Below are positions 9,883 to 19,659 of a stretch of 64,000 nt of DNA, piece by piece. The translations under genes and the position numbers were made by a program. The notes beneath the pieces were generated by a model that saw only the letters and a list, made by a program, of their open reading frames with translations, did not search any database and had not been told where the DNA came from. How positions within the stretch are numbered: position 1 is the first letter of the stretch; every line of letters starts with the position of its first letter. The DNA comes from Thermonema lapsum (GTDB taxonomy: Bacteria; Bacteroidota; Bacteroidia; Cytophagales; Thermonemataceae): the NCBI RefSeq assembly GCF_011761635.1, contig NZ_JAASRN010000002.1:310001-374000 (forward strand). Reading direction: 5' to 3'.

Positions 9883-10953
9883 ATGCTTCGACGACTCGTA
9901 TTACTGCTGCTGTGGCATTTAACTACCGGGTACTTGGGGGCTTTTGCTCAAAATACCCCCAAGTATAGCAATGAGTTTCTCAACATAGGTGTAAATGCAC
10001 GTGCTATGGCGCTTTCAAATGCTCAGACCGCCACGGTTGCCGACGTAAGCGCCGGCTATTGGAATCCTGCTGGTTTGGTGCATAGCACCTACCACTATGA
10101 AGGGACGCTGACTCATGCCGAATACTTTGCCGGCATTGCCCAATATGACTACATGGGCTTCAGCACAAACATAGACAGCAGCAGCCGCTTAGCAGTCTCG
10201 CTCATTCGTTTTGGAGTGGACGATATCCCTGACACGCGCTTCCTCTATGATGCCAACGGCGCCATCAATTACAACAACATTCGCTATTTCTCAGCATCGG
10301 ATTATGCCTTCCTGCTTTCCTATGCCAAAAGAACAGCACTCGAAGGTTTAAGCTGGGGCAGCAACTTCAAAATCATTTATCGACAAGCCGGCGATTTTGC
10401 CACTGCTTGGGGCTTCGGCTTGGATATGGGAATGCAATACCGGCGTGGCTCATGGTTTTTAGGTGCCATGGCACGCGACATCACCGGCACTTACACGACC
10501 TGGAGCCACAATGTAACTCTACTCTACAACGTATATGCACAAACGGGCAATAAAATACCCAAAAACTCCGTAGAAATCACCTTGCCTCGTTTGCACATAG
10601 GCATAGCACGGCAGTTTCGGTGGAAACAGTTCGGTATATTGCCGCAAGTCGAGTTGCCACTCACCTTCGACGGCATGCGCAATACACTCATACGCAGTGC
10701 TTCCGTATCCATAGACCCGTCTATGGGTATCGAATTAGACTACCAACGGATGGCATATCTTCGCTTCGGTGCCGGCAACCTGCAGCAAATAAAGGATTTT
10801 GACGGCAGCCGCTCATGGAGCTATCAAATCAACTTTGGTGCGGGCTTCCGCTTTAAAAGCTTTACCATAGATTATGCACTCACCGACCTAGGCGACAATG
10901 CCGAAGGTTTATATTCTCATGTGTTTTCCCTTAAAGTAGGCTTTAATAAATAG
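9883..10953 (+). CDS. porV2: PorV2-like type IX secretion outer-membrane protein
   Basis: A 356-residue protein with a cleavable signal peptide (hydrophobic run at residues 5-20 ending AFAQ) and a FadL-like beta-barrel pattern. The segment FLNIGVNARAMALSNAQTATVADVSAGYWNPAGL is the PorV/PorQ family hallmark. PorV is the shuttle that carries T9SS cargo to the PorU sortase. The next gene encodes a PorU-like protease 4 bp downstream, which supports the assignment to the second (PorV2/PorU2) type rather than canonical PorV. Located in the outer membrane. Cargo is unknown. Confidence 0.82.
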   Translation: MLRRLVLLLLWHLTTGYLGAFAQNTPKYSNEFLNIGVNARAMALSNAQTATVADVSAGYWNPAGLVHSTYHYEGTLTHAEYFAGIAQYDYMGFSTNIDSSSRLAVSLIRFGVDDIPDTRFLYDANGAINYNNIRYFSASDYAFLLSYAKRTALEGLSWGSNFKIIYRQAGDFATAWGFGLDMGMQYRRGSWFLGAMARDITGTYTTWSHNVTLLYNVYAQTGNKIPKNSVEITLPRLHIGIARQFRWKQFGILPQVELPLTFDGMRNTLIRSASVSIDPSMGIELDYQRMAYLRFGAGNLQQIKDFDGSRSWSYQINFGAGFRFKSFTIDYALTDLGDNAEGLYSHVFSLKVGFNK

Positions 10954-10957
10954 CACC

Positions 10958-13900
10958 ATGATAAACAAGGCTATACAATCCCTCGTCCAATGGCTTCTGT
11001 TTGTCTTTGCACTGCCGCTTTGTGTGCAGGCGCAATATGGCAACGAGTGGATAAACTACCAGCAAAGCTACTGGAAGCTGAAAGTTGTGCAAGACGGATG
11101 GTATAGGGTGAGCGCTGCCCAATTGGCAGCTGCCGGCTTCCCTACCGCAAGCATCGACCCACGCAAGATACAGCTGTTTTACCGGGGGCAAGAAATGGCT
11201 ATTTATGTGAACGGTGAACAAGACGGTGTTTTTGATAACACGGACTACATAGAGTTTTACGGAAGAAAAAACGACGGCGCCAATGATGCCGATTTATACT
11301 ATCCCAACACTGCCAATCACCTGAACCCTTATTACAATCTGCACAGCGATACAAGTGCCTACTTCATCACTTACCGCTTAGATGCTGGCAACGGCAAGCG
11401 CATAGCACAAAGCAACTTGCCGGACAACAGCTACCCCACTCTATCTTATGGCTGGACAGAGCGTCTGCAAGTGCCTGCCGAGCAGTGCTCGCCCGGTAGA
11501 AACTATGTAATCAGTGGCAGCTATGTTTTCATCAGCAGCTACGACGTAGGCGAAGGCTGGGCAAGCAATCCCATCGGTGCAGGCAGCAACCGCATTTTAA
11601 GCTTCAACATTCAAGCGGCTGCTTATGGCATAGCTGAAAAACCCATCATTGAAGTCAAACTGGTCAGCCGAAGATACTACACCGCTACCCTCAGCATCGA
11701 CGTAGGCAGTGGAAACAACTACCGCACCGTGGGCTCTTTGAACGTATCCAACTATGCACCCAGTACTTTCACACAGACTTTAGAATGGAGCGACTTCCCC
11801 GGCAGCAGCGGTACATTCAACGTACGCATCCGCAATACTTCGACCAACGGGATGCAAGCTTCGATTGTGTATGTGCGCCTGCGCTATCCAAGAAGCTTCG
11901 ATGCACAAAACAGTGAATTTTATTTCGAGATTTCGCCGCAAAGCAACCATATCAAAATACCTTTGAGCAACCTGCCCAGCAATGCCCGTTTATTTGAACT
12001 GACGGACCTCTACAACATACAAGAAGTAAGCCTCAATGCGGGGGTAGCCGTGCTGCCCCCCAGCAGCAGCACCCGGAAATTCTTACTGCAGAGCAATGTG
12101 CTCAATGTAGCGGCTGTAGAAACCGCCAACTTTGTAGCCATCGACCCTTCGGCTTACAACTACCTGATAGTATCGCATCCTAAACTCATGCAAGCTGCCG
12201 GAGGCTATAACGACCCAGTAGCCGCCTATGCTGCCTACCGTGCCTCAGCGCAGGGAGGCAGTTATTCGCCTCTGGTTATGAATATCTTCACACTCTATGA
12301 CCAATTCAATTACGGCGAGGTCGGTCCACTGGCTATCCGCCGTTTTGCCCGCTATATGTACGACAACGGAAATCCGCAATTTCTTTTTCTCATTGGTGAA
12401 GGGGTTACCCTTCCTTTCCTCGATGCTGTGTTCGGCAACGTATCTACTGCTCTGAATATACGCAATAACCCTACTGATTTTGCGCGAAACTTAATACCCA
12501 CTTGGGGTTATCCCGGCTCTGACCTGCCCATCACAGCAGGTTTTGACCCCACTTATCCTTATGCACCGGCTATACCCACAGGGCGCGTGAGCTGCAATAC
12601 GGCAGAGCAGCTTGCCAACTACCTCAACAAAGTAAAAGAACACGAAAGCACAAGCTGTGCTCATTGGCGCAAGCGCCTGCTTCATCTGAGTGGCGGTGTG
12701 AGTGTGAGCGAACAAAACGCTTTCCGTTCGTTTGTTGACTTCTATAAAAGTATTGCCGAAGGCGATTATTTGCATGCTGAAGTCAAAACCCTTTCGAAAA
12801 AAAGCACCGAAACGGTGGAGTTCATCAACATATCCGAAGAAGTCAACCGAGGCGTGGCTTTGGTTACCTTTTTCGGGCACTCAGCAGCCACCCTCACCGA
12901 CATAGACATCGGGTTCGTGTCTGCCGATGGCAACGGCTACCGCAACCAAGGCAAGTATCCTATGATTTTAGCCAATGGGTGTAGTATTGGCGATGTTTAT
13001 TCTGCCAAAACTACCTTAGCCAACGATTGGCTATATGCTCCCAATCGTGGAGCCATTGCATGGAAAGCCAACTCTTCCTTAGGCGGCGCGGCTTGGCTGC
13101 ACAACTACTCTACCCGTTGGTATAGCATTGCTTTTGCACAAGACGTATCGTTTAGCGCCCCCTTGGGCAAAATAGACCAATACGTAGCACAGAGCTACGG
13201 TCCCGGCTTGGGTCCGGGTATTGACCTTGCCCATGTGCAACAAATGATTCTGCAAGGCGACCCGGCTTTGCGCCTCATTGGTCCCAACCTGCCCGACTTG
13301 TGTACCCAAGATGCATGGCTTTCGCTGGAATCTTTCGACCGAGGGCAGCCGGCAGCACAAAGCGACTCGCTGCGCTTAAAACTGATAGTAGCTTCAGCAG
13401 GCAAGCATAGCAACCAAAGCTTCTCTGTGAAAGTAACACGTACCTTCCCCGATGGCAGCAGCCAAGTGTTTTACCCTATTGAAAAATATGGACCCATAGA
13501 GCGCTTCGATACCCTGTCTATTACCATCTACCAACCCAAAGACATCAACACTGCCGGCTTGAACCGCTTTGAAGTGGAAGTGGACGGGCTGTCGGAGATT
13601 GAAGAGTCCAACGAAAACAACAATACTGCCGTATTGGAATACAACTTACCCGGCATTGCAGTCATTGCACGCTTCCCTGTCGAATATACCATTGTCTCAC
13701 AACAGCCAGTCAAGCTGGTAGCACAAAGTAGCAACCTGTTTGCCAACAATGCTGCAGAGGTAATTTTTGAAATAGATACCACCGCTTTTTTCAACAGCCC
13801 CGCCAAGCAAAGCGCTATCCGCCCACTTGAAGGGGGCACTGCTACTTGGGAAGTCCATTTGCTCACCGACCAATACCCCTCTGACAGTCTGGTTTACTTC

Positions 13901-15967
13901 TGGCGCGTCAACTTAGCCAATGCAAGCTCGAACCCCAACGCCCTTTGGAGTGAAAGCTCGTTCACCTACATTAAAAACAGTCCCGAAGGATGGGCACAGC
14001 GCCATTTTTACCAATTCCGCAAAAGCGTAGACCAACAGATAGAAAAAGATTTTGCCACCCGACGATGGAAGTTCGCCCAAGTGAACAATACCATCAAAGT
14101 GCAAACCTATGGCGCTTCTCATCCCGATGTAAACAACAGCTCGCTTTATATCAACGGCTTGGGCATTGTGTTCAACTACCCGAACAATACCTGCGCCAAC
14201 AATCGCCTGATTGTCATGGCTATTGACGGCAAAACCAAAAACCCCTATGTATTGAGCAATTACGGCTTATGCGGACGCATACCCGGTTATGTCAGCTCGT
14301 TTACCAACAGTGATTTACAAAATGGCTTGTTACAAGCCTATGTTAATACACTGCCCACCGGCGATTATCTGGTGGTGTTCAGCAAAGGGCAAATATCTAC
14401 AACTGCATGGCAGGCTGCTCAAAGTGCTTTGTTGCAAGTAGGCGCCTCACCGGCAAAAATCGCCACCCTGCAAACCGGGCACCCCTACATTCTCATCGGG
14501 CGTAAAGGGGGACCTGCACTGGCAGAAGTGATTTCCTCTTCCATCAGTGCTCCGGCAAGTGATGCCATCAGCGCCGAAGTGCAACTGGGCGGTGGATTCA
14601 ACAGCGGCACGGTTACTTCTTCACTCATAGGACCCGCTGCCCAATGGGGCACTGTCTTTTTTGAATGGCGCGCACAAGAAAGCCCCTCTACTGACCAAAC
14701 CAGCATCGATGTTGTCGGTGTACGCTTCAACGGGCAGGAAGATTTGTTGATGAGCAATGTATTCAGCGGGCAGGACCTTAGCAGCATCGACGTGCTCACC
14801 TACCCCTACCTGCGCTTGCGCATGAACACCAAAGACGAAAACAACCAAACCCCATCGCAGCTGCGGCAGTGGATTGTCCGTTATCAAGGCGTAGCCGAAG
14901 GCTTTTTGAATATAGAAGCCGCTGGTGGAGCCGCTGTCTATCAAATCCCCGATAAGCTCGAAGGCGAGCCTCTCAGTATTCCTTTCGTCTTTGAAAATAT
15001 TTCAGAACGCTATTTTGAAAGCGATTCCCTGGAGGTGGAATACACTTTGCGCAATAGCACCTTAAACAAAAACCAAACCTACACCTTAAAAATAAAAGCA
15101 CCGGCACCCAAACAGCAAAGTAGATTCTCGATAGAGATACCTACTGCCGAATGGAGCGGCAACAATCGACTGAAAGTGTATGTAAACCCCAAAAAAGTAC
15201 CAGAACAGTACTACGACAACAACCAAATGGAGCTTGATTTTAAAGTATTAGAAGACAACAAAAACCCTAACTTGGAAGTAACCTTCGACGGCATCCGCAT
15301 CATGAATGGAGATATAGTATCGCCCAATGCGCTTATACGCATACGTTTGCACGATGACAACCCCTATCTTATCAAGCAAGATACCAGCGGTATGAGCGTC
15401 GAACTGCGCCGCCCCTGCGAAGGTTGTGGCTTTGAACGCATTTACTTCTCTAACCCGCAGGTACGATGGAGTGCCCAAAAAGGAGAGTTTGTAGTGGAAT
15501 ATCAAGCAAAAGATTTGGAAGACGGGCTCTACGCCCTGCGTGTGCAAGGCACCGACGCCAAAGGGAACGCTGCTGGCACGCAGCCCTATGAGGTAGAGTT
15601 CGAAGTGGTCAACGAAACCAGCATTTCGCACTTTTACCCCTACCCCAACCCCTTTTCAAGCAGTTGCCGTTTTATCTTTACCCTGACAGGCAAGGAAGTG
15701 CCCCAAGAAATCAAAATTCAAATCATGACCGTGAGCGGTAAAGTGGTGCGGGAAATCACCCAAGACGAAATCGGTCCCATCCATATAGGAAACAACATTA
15801 CACAATATGCGTGGGATGGCACCGATGAATATGGCGACCGTCTGGCAAACGGTGTGTATTTATACCGGGTGCTTGTGCGCCTGAACGGCAAAATGATGCC
15901 TTTGCGGGCAACTGCCGGTGATAGGGCTTTTAAGCAAGGCTTTGGTAAGCTTTACATTTTGCGTTGA
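10958..15967 (+). CDS. porU2: PorU2-like type IX secretion sortase (C25 gingipain-family peptidase)
   Basis: A 1669-residue secreted protein: signal peptide (about 1-25, ending VQA), an N-terminal beta-rich region, a C25 peptidase domain (about 390-790) with catalytic His near 640 in TFFGHSAA and Cys near 674 in LANGCSIGD, then long Ig-like/CARDB-like repeats. The C-terminus has a FlgD/T9SS-like end (YPYPNPF ... WDGTDEYGDRLANGVYLYRV). PorU cleaves T9SS C-terminal signals and attaches cargo to lipopolysaccharide. Both catalytic residues are present, so activity is likely. It forms an operon with the preceding porV2-like gene. The 3' end overlaps the convergent DUF5522 gene by 16 bp. Confidence 0.85.
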   Translation: MINKAIQSLVQWLLFVFALPLCVQAQYGNEWINYQQSYWKLKVVQDGWYRVSAAQLAAAGFPTASIDPRKIQLFYRGQEMAIYVNGEQDGVFDNTDYIEFYGRKNDGANDADLYYPNTANHLNPYYNLHSDTSAYFITYRLDAGNGKRIAQSNLPDNSYPTLSYGWTERLQVPAEQCSPGRNYVISGSYVFISSYDVGEGWASNPIGAGSNRILSFNIQAAAYGIAEKPIIEVKLVSRRYYTATLSIDVGSGNNYRTVGSLNVSNYAPSTFTQTLEWSDFPGSSGTFNVRIRNTSTNGMQASIVYVRLRYPRSFDAQNSEFYFEISPQSNHIKIPLSNLPSNARLFELTDLYNIQEVSLNAGVAVLPPSSSTRKFLLQSNVLNVAAVETANFVAIDPSAYNYLIVSHPKLMQAAGGYNDPVAAYAAYRASAQGGSYSPLVMNIFTLYDQFNYGEVGPLAIRRFARYMYDNGNPQFLFLIGEGVTLPFLDAVFGNVSTALNIRNNPTDFARNLIPTWGYPGSDLPITAGFDPTYPYAPAIPTGRVSCNTAEQLANYLNKVKEHESTSCAHWRKRLLHLSGGVSVSEQNAFRSFVDFYKSIAEGDYLHAEVKTLSKKSTETVEFINISEEVNRGVALVTFFGHSAATLTDIDIGFVSADGNGYRNQGKYPMILANGCSIGDVYSAKTTLANDWLYAPNRGAIAWKANSSLGGAAWLHNYSTRWYSIAFAQDVSFSAPLGKIDQYVAQSYGPGLGPGIDLAHVQQMILQGDPALRLIGPNLPDLCTQDAWLSLESFDRGQPAAQSDSLRLKLIVASAGKHSNQSFSVKVTRTFPDGSSQVFYPIEKYGPIERFDTLSITIYQPKDINTAGLNRFEVEVDGLSEIEESNENNNTAVLEYNLPGIAVIARFPVEYTIVSQQPVKLVAQSSNLFANNAAEVIFEIDTTAFFNSPAKQSAIRPLEGGTATWEVHLLTDQYPSDSLVYFWRVNLANASSNPNALWSESSFTYIKNSPEGWAQRHFYQFRKSVDQQIEKDFATRRWKFAQVNNTIKVQTYGASHPDVNNSSLYINGLGIVFNYPNNTCANNRLIVMAIDGKTKNPYVLSNYGLCGRIPGYVSSFTNSDLQNGLLQAYVNTLPTGDYLVVFSKGQISTTAWQAAQSALLQVGASPAKIATLQTGHPYILIGRKGGPALAEVISSSISAPASDAISAEVQLGGGFNSGTVTSSLIGPAAQWGTVFFEWRAQESPSTDQTSIDVVGVRFNGQEDLLMSNVFSGQDLSSIDVLTYPYLRLRMNTKDENNQTPSQLRQWIVRYQGVAEGFLNIEAAGGAAVYQIPDKLEGEPLSIPFVFENISERYFESDSLEVEYTLRNSTLNKNQTYTLKIKAPAPKQQSRFSIEIPTAEWSGNNRLKVYVNPKKVPEQYYDNNQMELDFKVLEDNKNPNLEVTFDGIRIMNGDIVSPNALIRIRLHDDNPYLIKQDTSGMSVELRRPCEGCGFERIYFSNPQVRWSAQKGEFVVEYQAKDLEDGLYALRVQGTDAKGNAAGTQPYEVEFEVVNETSISHFYPYPNPFSSSCRFIFTLTGKEVPQEIKIQIMTVSGKVVREITQDEIGPIHIGNNITQYAWDGTDEYGDRLANGVYLYRVLVRLNGKMMPLRATAGDRAFKQGFGKLYILR

Positions 15968-16134
15968 GTTGGTTTTTTGAAACCATAAGGGCAATGCTTA
16001 CATCCGTTCTTGCAACAGTAGCCCCGTTTGCGTAGATAGTGTGCAGTGAGCACCATCAAGCCCTTTTCGTTAAAGTAGTAATCTACACCTTCTTGCAGTC
16101 GTGTGTCTTTCTTATGCTTTGCCATGAAGCACAC
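15952..16134 (-). CDS. DUF5522 domain protein (small cysteine-rich)
   Basis: A 60-residue (57 if started at the Met codon at 16125) basic protein with the cluster YCCKNGCKHCPYGF, three to four cysteines in a probable metal site. It resembles the DUF5522 family, often found in Bacteroidota and fused or adjacent to other genes. It is transcribed toward porU2 and overlaps its end by 16 bp. The start MAKHKKDTRLQEGVDYYFNE at 16125 looks more natural than MCFMAK. Function unknown. Confidence 0.7.
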   Translation of the reverse strand: MCFMAKHKKDTRLQEGVDYYFNEKGLMVLTAHYLRKRGYCCKNGCKHCPYGFKKPTQRKM

Positions 16135-16295
16135 TTGTTTGGTTTATTACAAAAATTCCACCCAAAATGGAGTAAAAGTAAGCATAAAAGAAAAAGAACA
16201 AAATATTATTACACAAAAAAAGCACAAATTAAGTATTTCCATAACTTGAAGCAGCATTTCTGTTAAAAAACATAAGGTGTAAAAACTTCTTTCTT

Positions 16296-16709
16296 ATGGA
16301 AACTATTTACGAGAGCAAATACCAGCGGATACTCTACAATCCTCAACTTAACATTTTCGAAGAAATATGGCTTCCTGAAAGTGAGTTCATGAATGATGAC
16401 ATTTACAAGCAAGAGTTCCGGGATATTCTAAAAGCCGCCCAACCCTATCGCGGAAAAACTGACAAAATATTCATTGATGCCGTAAATGCCATGTATGTAG
16501 TAAGCCCGGAGCTACAAGAGTGGCACAATCAAAATGTGTTTGCCAAATTGATAGAGATGGGCATTACACGTTTTGCTGTCTTGTTAAGCAAAGACCTTTT
16601 CACACAGGTTTCTTACGAGCAGACCTTCGAAGAAGCCGAAGATGCTGGCTTTTTGATTGAGTATTTCGACGACCGCGAAAAAGCCCGTAATTGGCTGCTT
16701 GATAAATAA
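16296..16709 (+). CDS. Hypothetical protein, STAS/SpoIIAA-like size and pattern
   Basis: A 137-residue cytosolic protein, METIYESKYQRILYNPQ..., with alternating strands and helices, ending DDREKARNWLLDK. The C-terminal third (ITRFAVLLSKDLFTQVSYEQTFEEAEDAGFLIEYFDDREKARNWL pattern) resembles STAS/SEC14-type small proteins found in Bacteroidota, but I do not recognise it with certainty. It is monocistronic: a 160-bp AT-rich upstream region and a perfect 15-bp hairpin terminator bracket it. No signal peptide. Confidence 0.7.
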   Translation: METIYESKYQRILYNPQLNIFEEIWLPESEFMNDDIYKQEFRDILKAAQPYRGKTDKIFIDAVNAMYVVSPELQEWHNQNVFAKLIEMGITRFAVLLSKDLFTQVSYEQTFEEAEDAGFLIEYFDDREKARNWLLDK

Positions 16710-16730
16710 AACACAGATAAGCAACGTATT

Positions 16731-16772
16731 GAGTAAAAGCAGAGTGTAGGATATTATACTCTGCTTTTACTC
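16731..16772. terminator. Bidirectional terminator with 15-bp perfect stem
   Basis: Positions 16731-16745 pair perfectly with 16758-16772 (GAGTAAAAGCAGAGT and its complement). The right arm includes the stop codon of the convergent methyltransferase gene (TAA at 16769-16767), so the hairpin serves both genes. Confidence 0.85.
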
Positions 16773-17954
16773 TACATAAAGTACCAACCCTTTCAGGTAC
16801 TCACCTTCCGGGTGGTAAATATTGATAGGATGGTCGATGGGTTGCGTCAATTGGTGCAAGATACGCACCTTGCGACGGGCATCGGCTGCTGCGGCAAATA
16901 CCGCCTTGCGAAACAGGTCTTTATCTATATTTCCAGAGCAAGAAAAGGTAAAAAGCAAGCCCCCTTTCTTTATCTTTTTCAACGCCAAAAGATTCAAGGC
17001 TTTGTACCCTCTCATAGCATTGGGTACAGCACGGGCATTTTTGGCAAATGCCGGCGGGTCTAATACAATGACATCGTAAAAATCCTGAGGTGTTTCTTTC
17101 TCCAGATACCTGAAGCCGTCCATAGCAAAGGCTTCATGCTTACCTTCGGGGATACTATTCAGAGCTATATTTCGGGCAGCGGTTTCCAGCACAGCCGGGG
17201 CTATATCTACTGAGTGTACCAATTCAGCTCCATGAGCCAAAGCATATATGCTAAACCCACCGGTGTAGCTGAAGGTATTGAGCACCTTCATGCTGCGGCT
17301 ATACCTTCCTAATAAATGGCGGTTGTCGCGCTGGTCCAGAAAGAAGCCAGTTTTCTGCCCCTGCTCCACATCTACAATAAATCGCAAACCGTTCTCTTTG
17401 ATTTCTACTTCAGAACTTGCCGCTGTACTACCATACCACCCCTCTTGCAACTCCACCTGCTCGATGCGCTGAGCAACCTCTTTTATATTCAAATATACGG
17501 CATGCACACCATAAGCATACAAGCCTTCGGCTATGACAGGCAATATTTTTTCTACTCCCTTAATGAGCAGCTGCACTACTGCCACTTTGCCGTAAATATC
17601 AACAATAAGCCCCGGGAAATCGTCGCCCTCGGCATGTATGAGACGATAGGCGTTGGTGTGTTCGCTCACTACAAAGCGCTCTCTGAGCTGGTAAGCCTTT
17701 GCCATTTTCTGCTGCCAAAAAAGCGCATCTATGGTGAGCAGTTCGTGCCCAAAATGAAAGATACGACAGGCTATTTGGCTTTGGGTAGAGTAAAAGCCAA
17801 ATGCCAGACGTTCGCCCCGGTAATCCTGAACTTGTACTATATCACCGTTACCTGCTTCCACGGAGCCCTCGATGGCACCCGAAAATATCCAAGGGTGGCG
17901 ATGCAATACGGAACGCTCTCGCCCCTTTTTCAACTTCAACACCGGATAATTCAT
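16767..17954 (-). CDS. Class I SAM-dependent rRNA methyltransferase (RlmI/RlmK-like)
   Basis: A 395-residue protein with an N-terminal PUA domain (KLKKGRERSVLHRHPWIFSGAI, about 5-80), a linker domain, and a C-terminal Rossmann methyltransferase with VLNTFSYTGGFSIYA (motif I, about 225) and DPPAFAKN (motif IV, about 298). These match the RlmI family that makes 5-methylcytosine in 23S rRNA; the exact target base is not certain. The start overlaps the stop of the upstream oxidoreductase gene (TGATG), so they form a coupled pair. Confidence 0.9.
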   Translation of the reverse strand: MNYPVLKLKKGRERSVLHRHPWIFSGAIEGSVEAGNGDIVQVQDYRGERLAFGFYSTQSQIACRIFHFGHELLTIDALFWQQKMAKAYQLRERFVVSEHTNAYRLIHAEGDDFPGLIVDIYGKVAVVQLLIKGVEKILPVIAEGLYAYGVHAVYLNIKEVAQRIEQVELQEGWYGSTAASSEVEIKENGLRFIVDVEQGQKTGFFLDQRDNRHLLGRYSRSMKVLNTFSYTGGFSIYALAHGAELVHSVDIAPAVLETAARNIALNSIPEGKHEAFAMDGFRYLEKETPQDFYDVIVLDPPAFAKNARAVPNAMRGYKALNLLALKKIKKGGLLFTFSCSGNIDKDLFRKAVFAAAADARRKVRILHQLTQPIDHPINIYHPEGEYLKGLVLYVE

Positions 17955-19165
17955 CAGCTCTTGCCTTCTACGTAATCCTGTAAATATGCATAGCGGGGGG
18001 TCAACTTGCCGTCTTTGGCAATGGTAGCCCGGGTAAGCACCCCCTCTTTGTCGCCGTTCATAAAATGGGGAAAAACATTTTCTATAAACTGCCTGCCAAA
18101 TAAACGTGAGGCATCCAATGGCAGCTCACACGGCAAATTATCTACTGCCATGACGGTTACAAAGCGCGCATTGCTGAAGGGCGCCCGTTCTTTACCCGTG
18201 AAGGGGTCGAAATCGTAAACTGGCGACTCGATGGTGGTGGCACGAATTGTAGAGGGTACCGACCCACGTATATCACAAGTAATGTCGGCAATGATTTTTA
18301 TTTTGAATGCCGGCGACTGCATGTCGTCCACTGTAAAAAGTGGTTCGGAACGTGGATTCCAAAAGTGCCCGGTAATCAGCATGTCGGCAGTAAGGGCATA
18401 TTTCAAGAAGTCGCTATGGAAGCGCTCCGGATACAAATAAAACTCTTTCTCGTCGAAATAAATGCCTTCATTGGGGGCATAGTAGTCTCGCGAGGCAAGT
18501 TGTGCATAAACCGGCTTTTCGAAGGTCTGCCCCACAAATTCCTGTGGGCTCACTTTGCGAATGCCTGCGGCATCCAGCACTTCGGCAGCTCCATTGCCTA
18601 CACGCCCGCGTCCGGTGAGAACTATTTTGTAATTGGTAGGCAACTTGACTTTTTTAAGCTCCTGCTTCAGCTCTTCGTAGTCTTTGCACTCATAGGCACG
18701 CTTCAACTCATAGGCGCCAAAGCGCTTGCCGTAGGTCCACAAGGCATTGTAAGCCCCTACAATGCCGGCAAAGCGCCCGAAGGCAATCAGGCGGTTGCCA
18801 TCCTCGTCGGTCAAGCATTCAAAATCAATAAGAGTAATATGTTTCTGAAGAATGGTTTGCAGCAGTTTACGGTTGTAGGGTTGTTTTTTAATAGTATGCG
18901 AAAAAAACATATAGGTCTTTTCGGGAATGAGTGCTTCTATTGGTACCTCCTTTATGCCCAAAAGCAAGTCAGCCACGCTGATGTTATCTACTACGGGCAA
19001 ACCTGCTTTCTCATAATCTGTATCAGGCACGCAGCGTACCGGACTTTTTTCTACATATATTTGAACCTCCGGGTAGCGCTCTTGCAAGAGCAAACATTGC
19101 TCCGGCAATAAAACCACACGCTTATCCGGAGGTGTTTTCCCTTCTCGTATTAAACCGATTTTCAT
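17954..19165 (-). CDS. NAD(P)-dependent oxidoreductase of the alanine/saccharopine dehydrogenase family
   Basis: A 403-residue protein with an AlaDH/PNT N-terminal domain (MKIGLIREGKTPPDKRVVLLP) and a Rossmann core with IVLTGRGRVGNGAAEVLDAAG (about 190-210). The overall look is that of lysine-forming saccharopine dehydrogenase (LYS1-like), and Bacteroidota carry such genes as generic NAD(P)-dependent oxidoreductases. Substrate is therefore uncertain. It is the first gene of a two-gene minus-strand unit with the rRNA methyltransferase. Confidence 0.78.
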   Translation of the reverse strand: MKIGLIREGKTPPDKRVVLLPEQCLLLQERYPEVQIYVEKSPVRCVPDTDYEKAGLPVVDNISVADLLLGIKEVPIEALIPEKTYMFFSHTIKKQPYNRKLLQTILQKHITLIDFECLTDEDGNRLIAFGRFAGIVGAYNALWTYGKRFGAYELKRAYECKDYEELKQELKKVKLPTNYKIVLTGRGRVGNGAAEVLDAAGIRKVSPQEFVGQTFEKPVYAQLASRDYYAPNEGIYFDEKEFYLYPERFHSDFLKYALTADMLITGHFWNPRSEPLFTVDDMQSPAFKIKIIADITCDIRGSVPSTIRATTIESPVYDFDPFTGKERAPFSNARFVTVMAVDNLPCELPLDASRLFGRQFIENVFPHFMNGDKEGVLTRATIAKDGKLTPRYAYLQDYVEGKS

Positions 19166-19309
19166 AGGAAATACCTTTTAAAAAAACTGCTCACGCAGCC
19201 GGGTTTTCAAAGGTGCGAATTTAGCATAAATATGGCAAAGAGTATAGGAAAATTACAATTTTATTTGGCTTTTTTATAAAGCTATCTGCATGAAATGCTC
19301 CATAAAACA

Positions 19310-19343
19310 GAAAGCAAGCTGCTTTTACAAACAGCTTGCTTTC
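19310..19343 (-). terminator. Terminator of the ytxH gene
   Basis: A perfect 12-bp stem (19310-19321 with 19332-19343) lies downstream of the YtxH gene stop, followed on the minus strand by a short T-rich tract. Confidence 0.75.
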
Positions 19344-19379
19344 CATGCTTACCACCCCCGATAAGCAGTGAATGCACGA

Positions 19380-19598
19380 TTACTTTTTAGATACAGGTGT
19401 ATATTTTTCTGCCAATTCTGTCACTTTATGTGACAGCTGACTGACCTGCTCTTGCAAGTCATACTGCAAGTCTTTGGCTTTGTTTTTCAGACGGCGCCGG
19501 GTTTCAGCACCGCTATAAGGTGCAACCAATATACCTGCAACAAAACCAACAGCAGCACCTGCCAAAAAAGATACAAGAAGAGAGGTTGTTTTACTCAT
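19380..19598 (-). CDS. YtxH domain-containing small membrane protein
   Basis: A 72-residue protein with one glycine-rich membrane helix (about 6-27, LLVSFLAGAAVGFVAGILVAPYSG) followed by a basic RRRLKNKAKDL and an amphipathic helix. This is the YtxH layout (general-stress-linked family in Bacillus; role in Bacteroidota unknown). Short intergenic space separates it from fabD upstream. Confidence 0.85.
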   Translation of the reverse strand: MSKTTSLLVSFLAGAAVGFVAGILVAPYSGAETRRRLKNKAKDLQYDLQEQVSQLSHKVTELAEKYTPVSKK

Positions 19599-19659
19599 GG
19601 TCTAATTTTATTTTCAGGAGTTTAAGAAAGATTCAGCTCTTCTTAATAACCTGCAAAAA

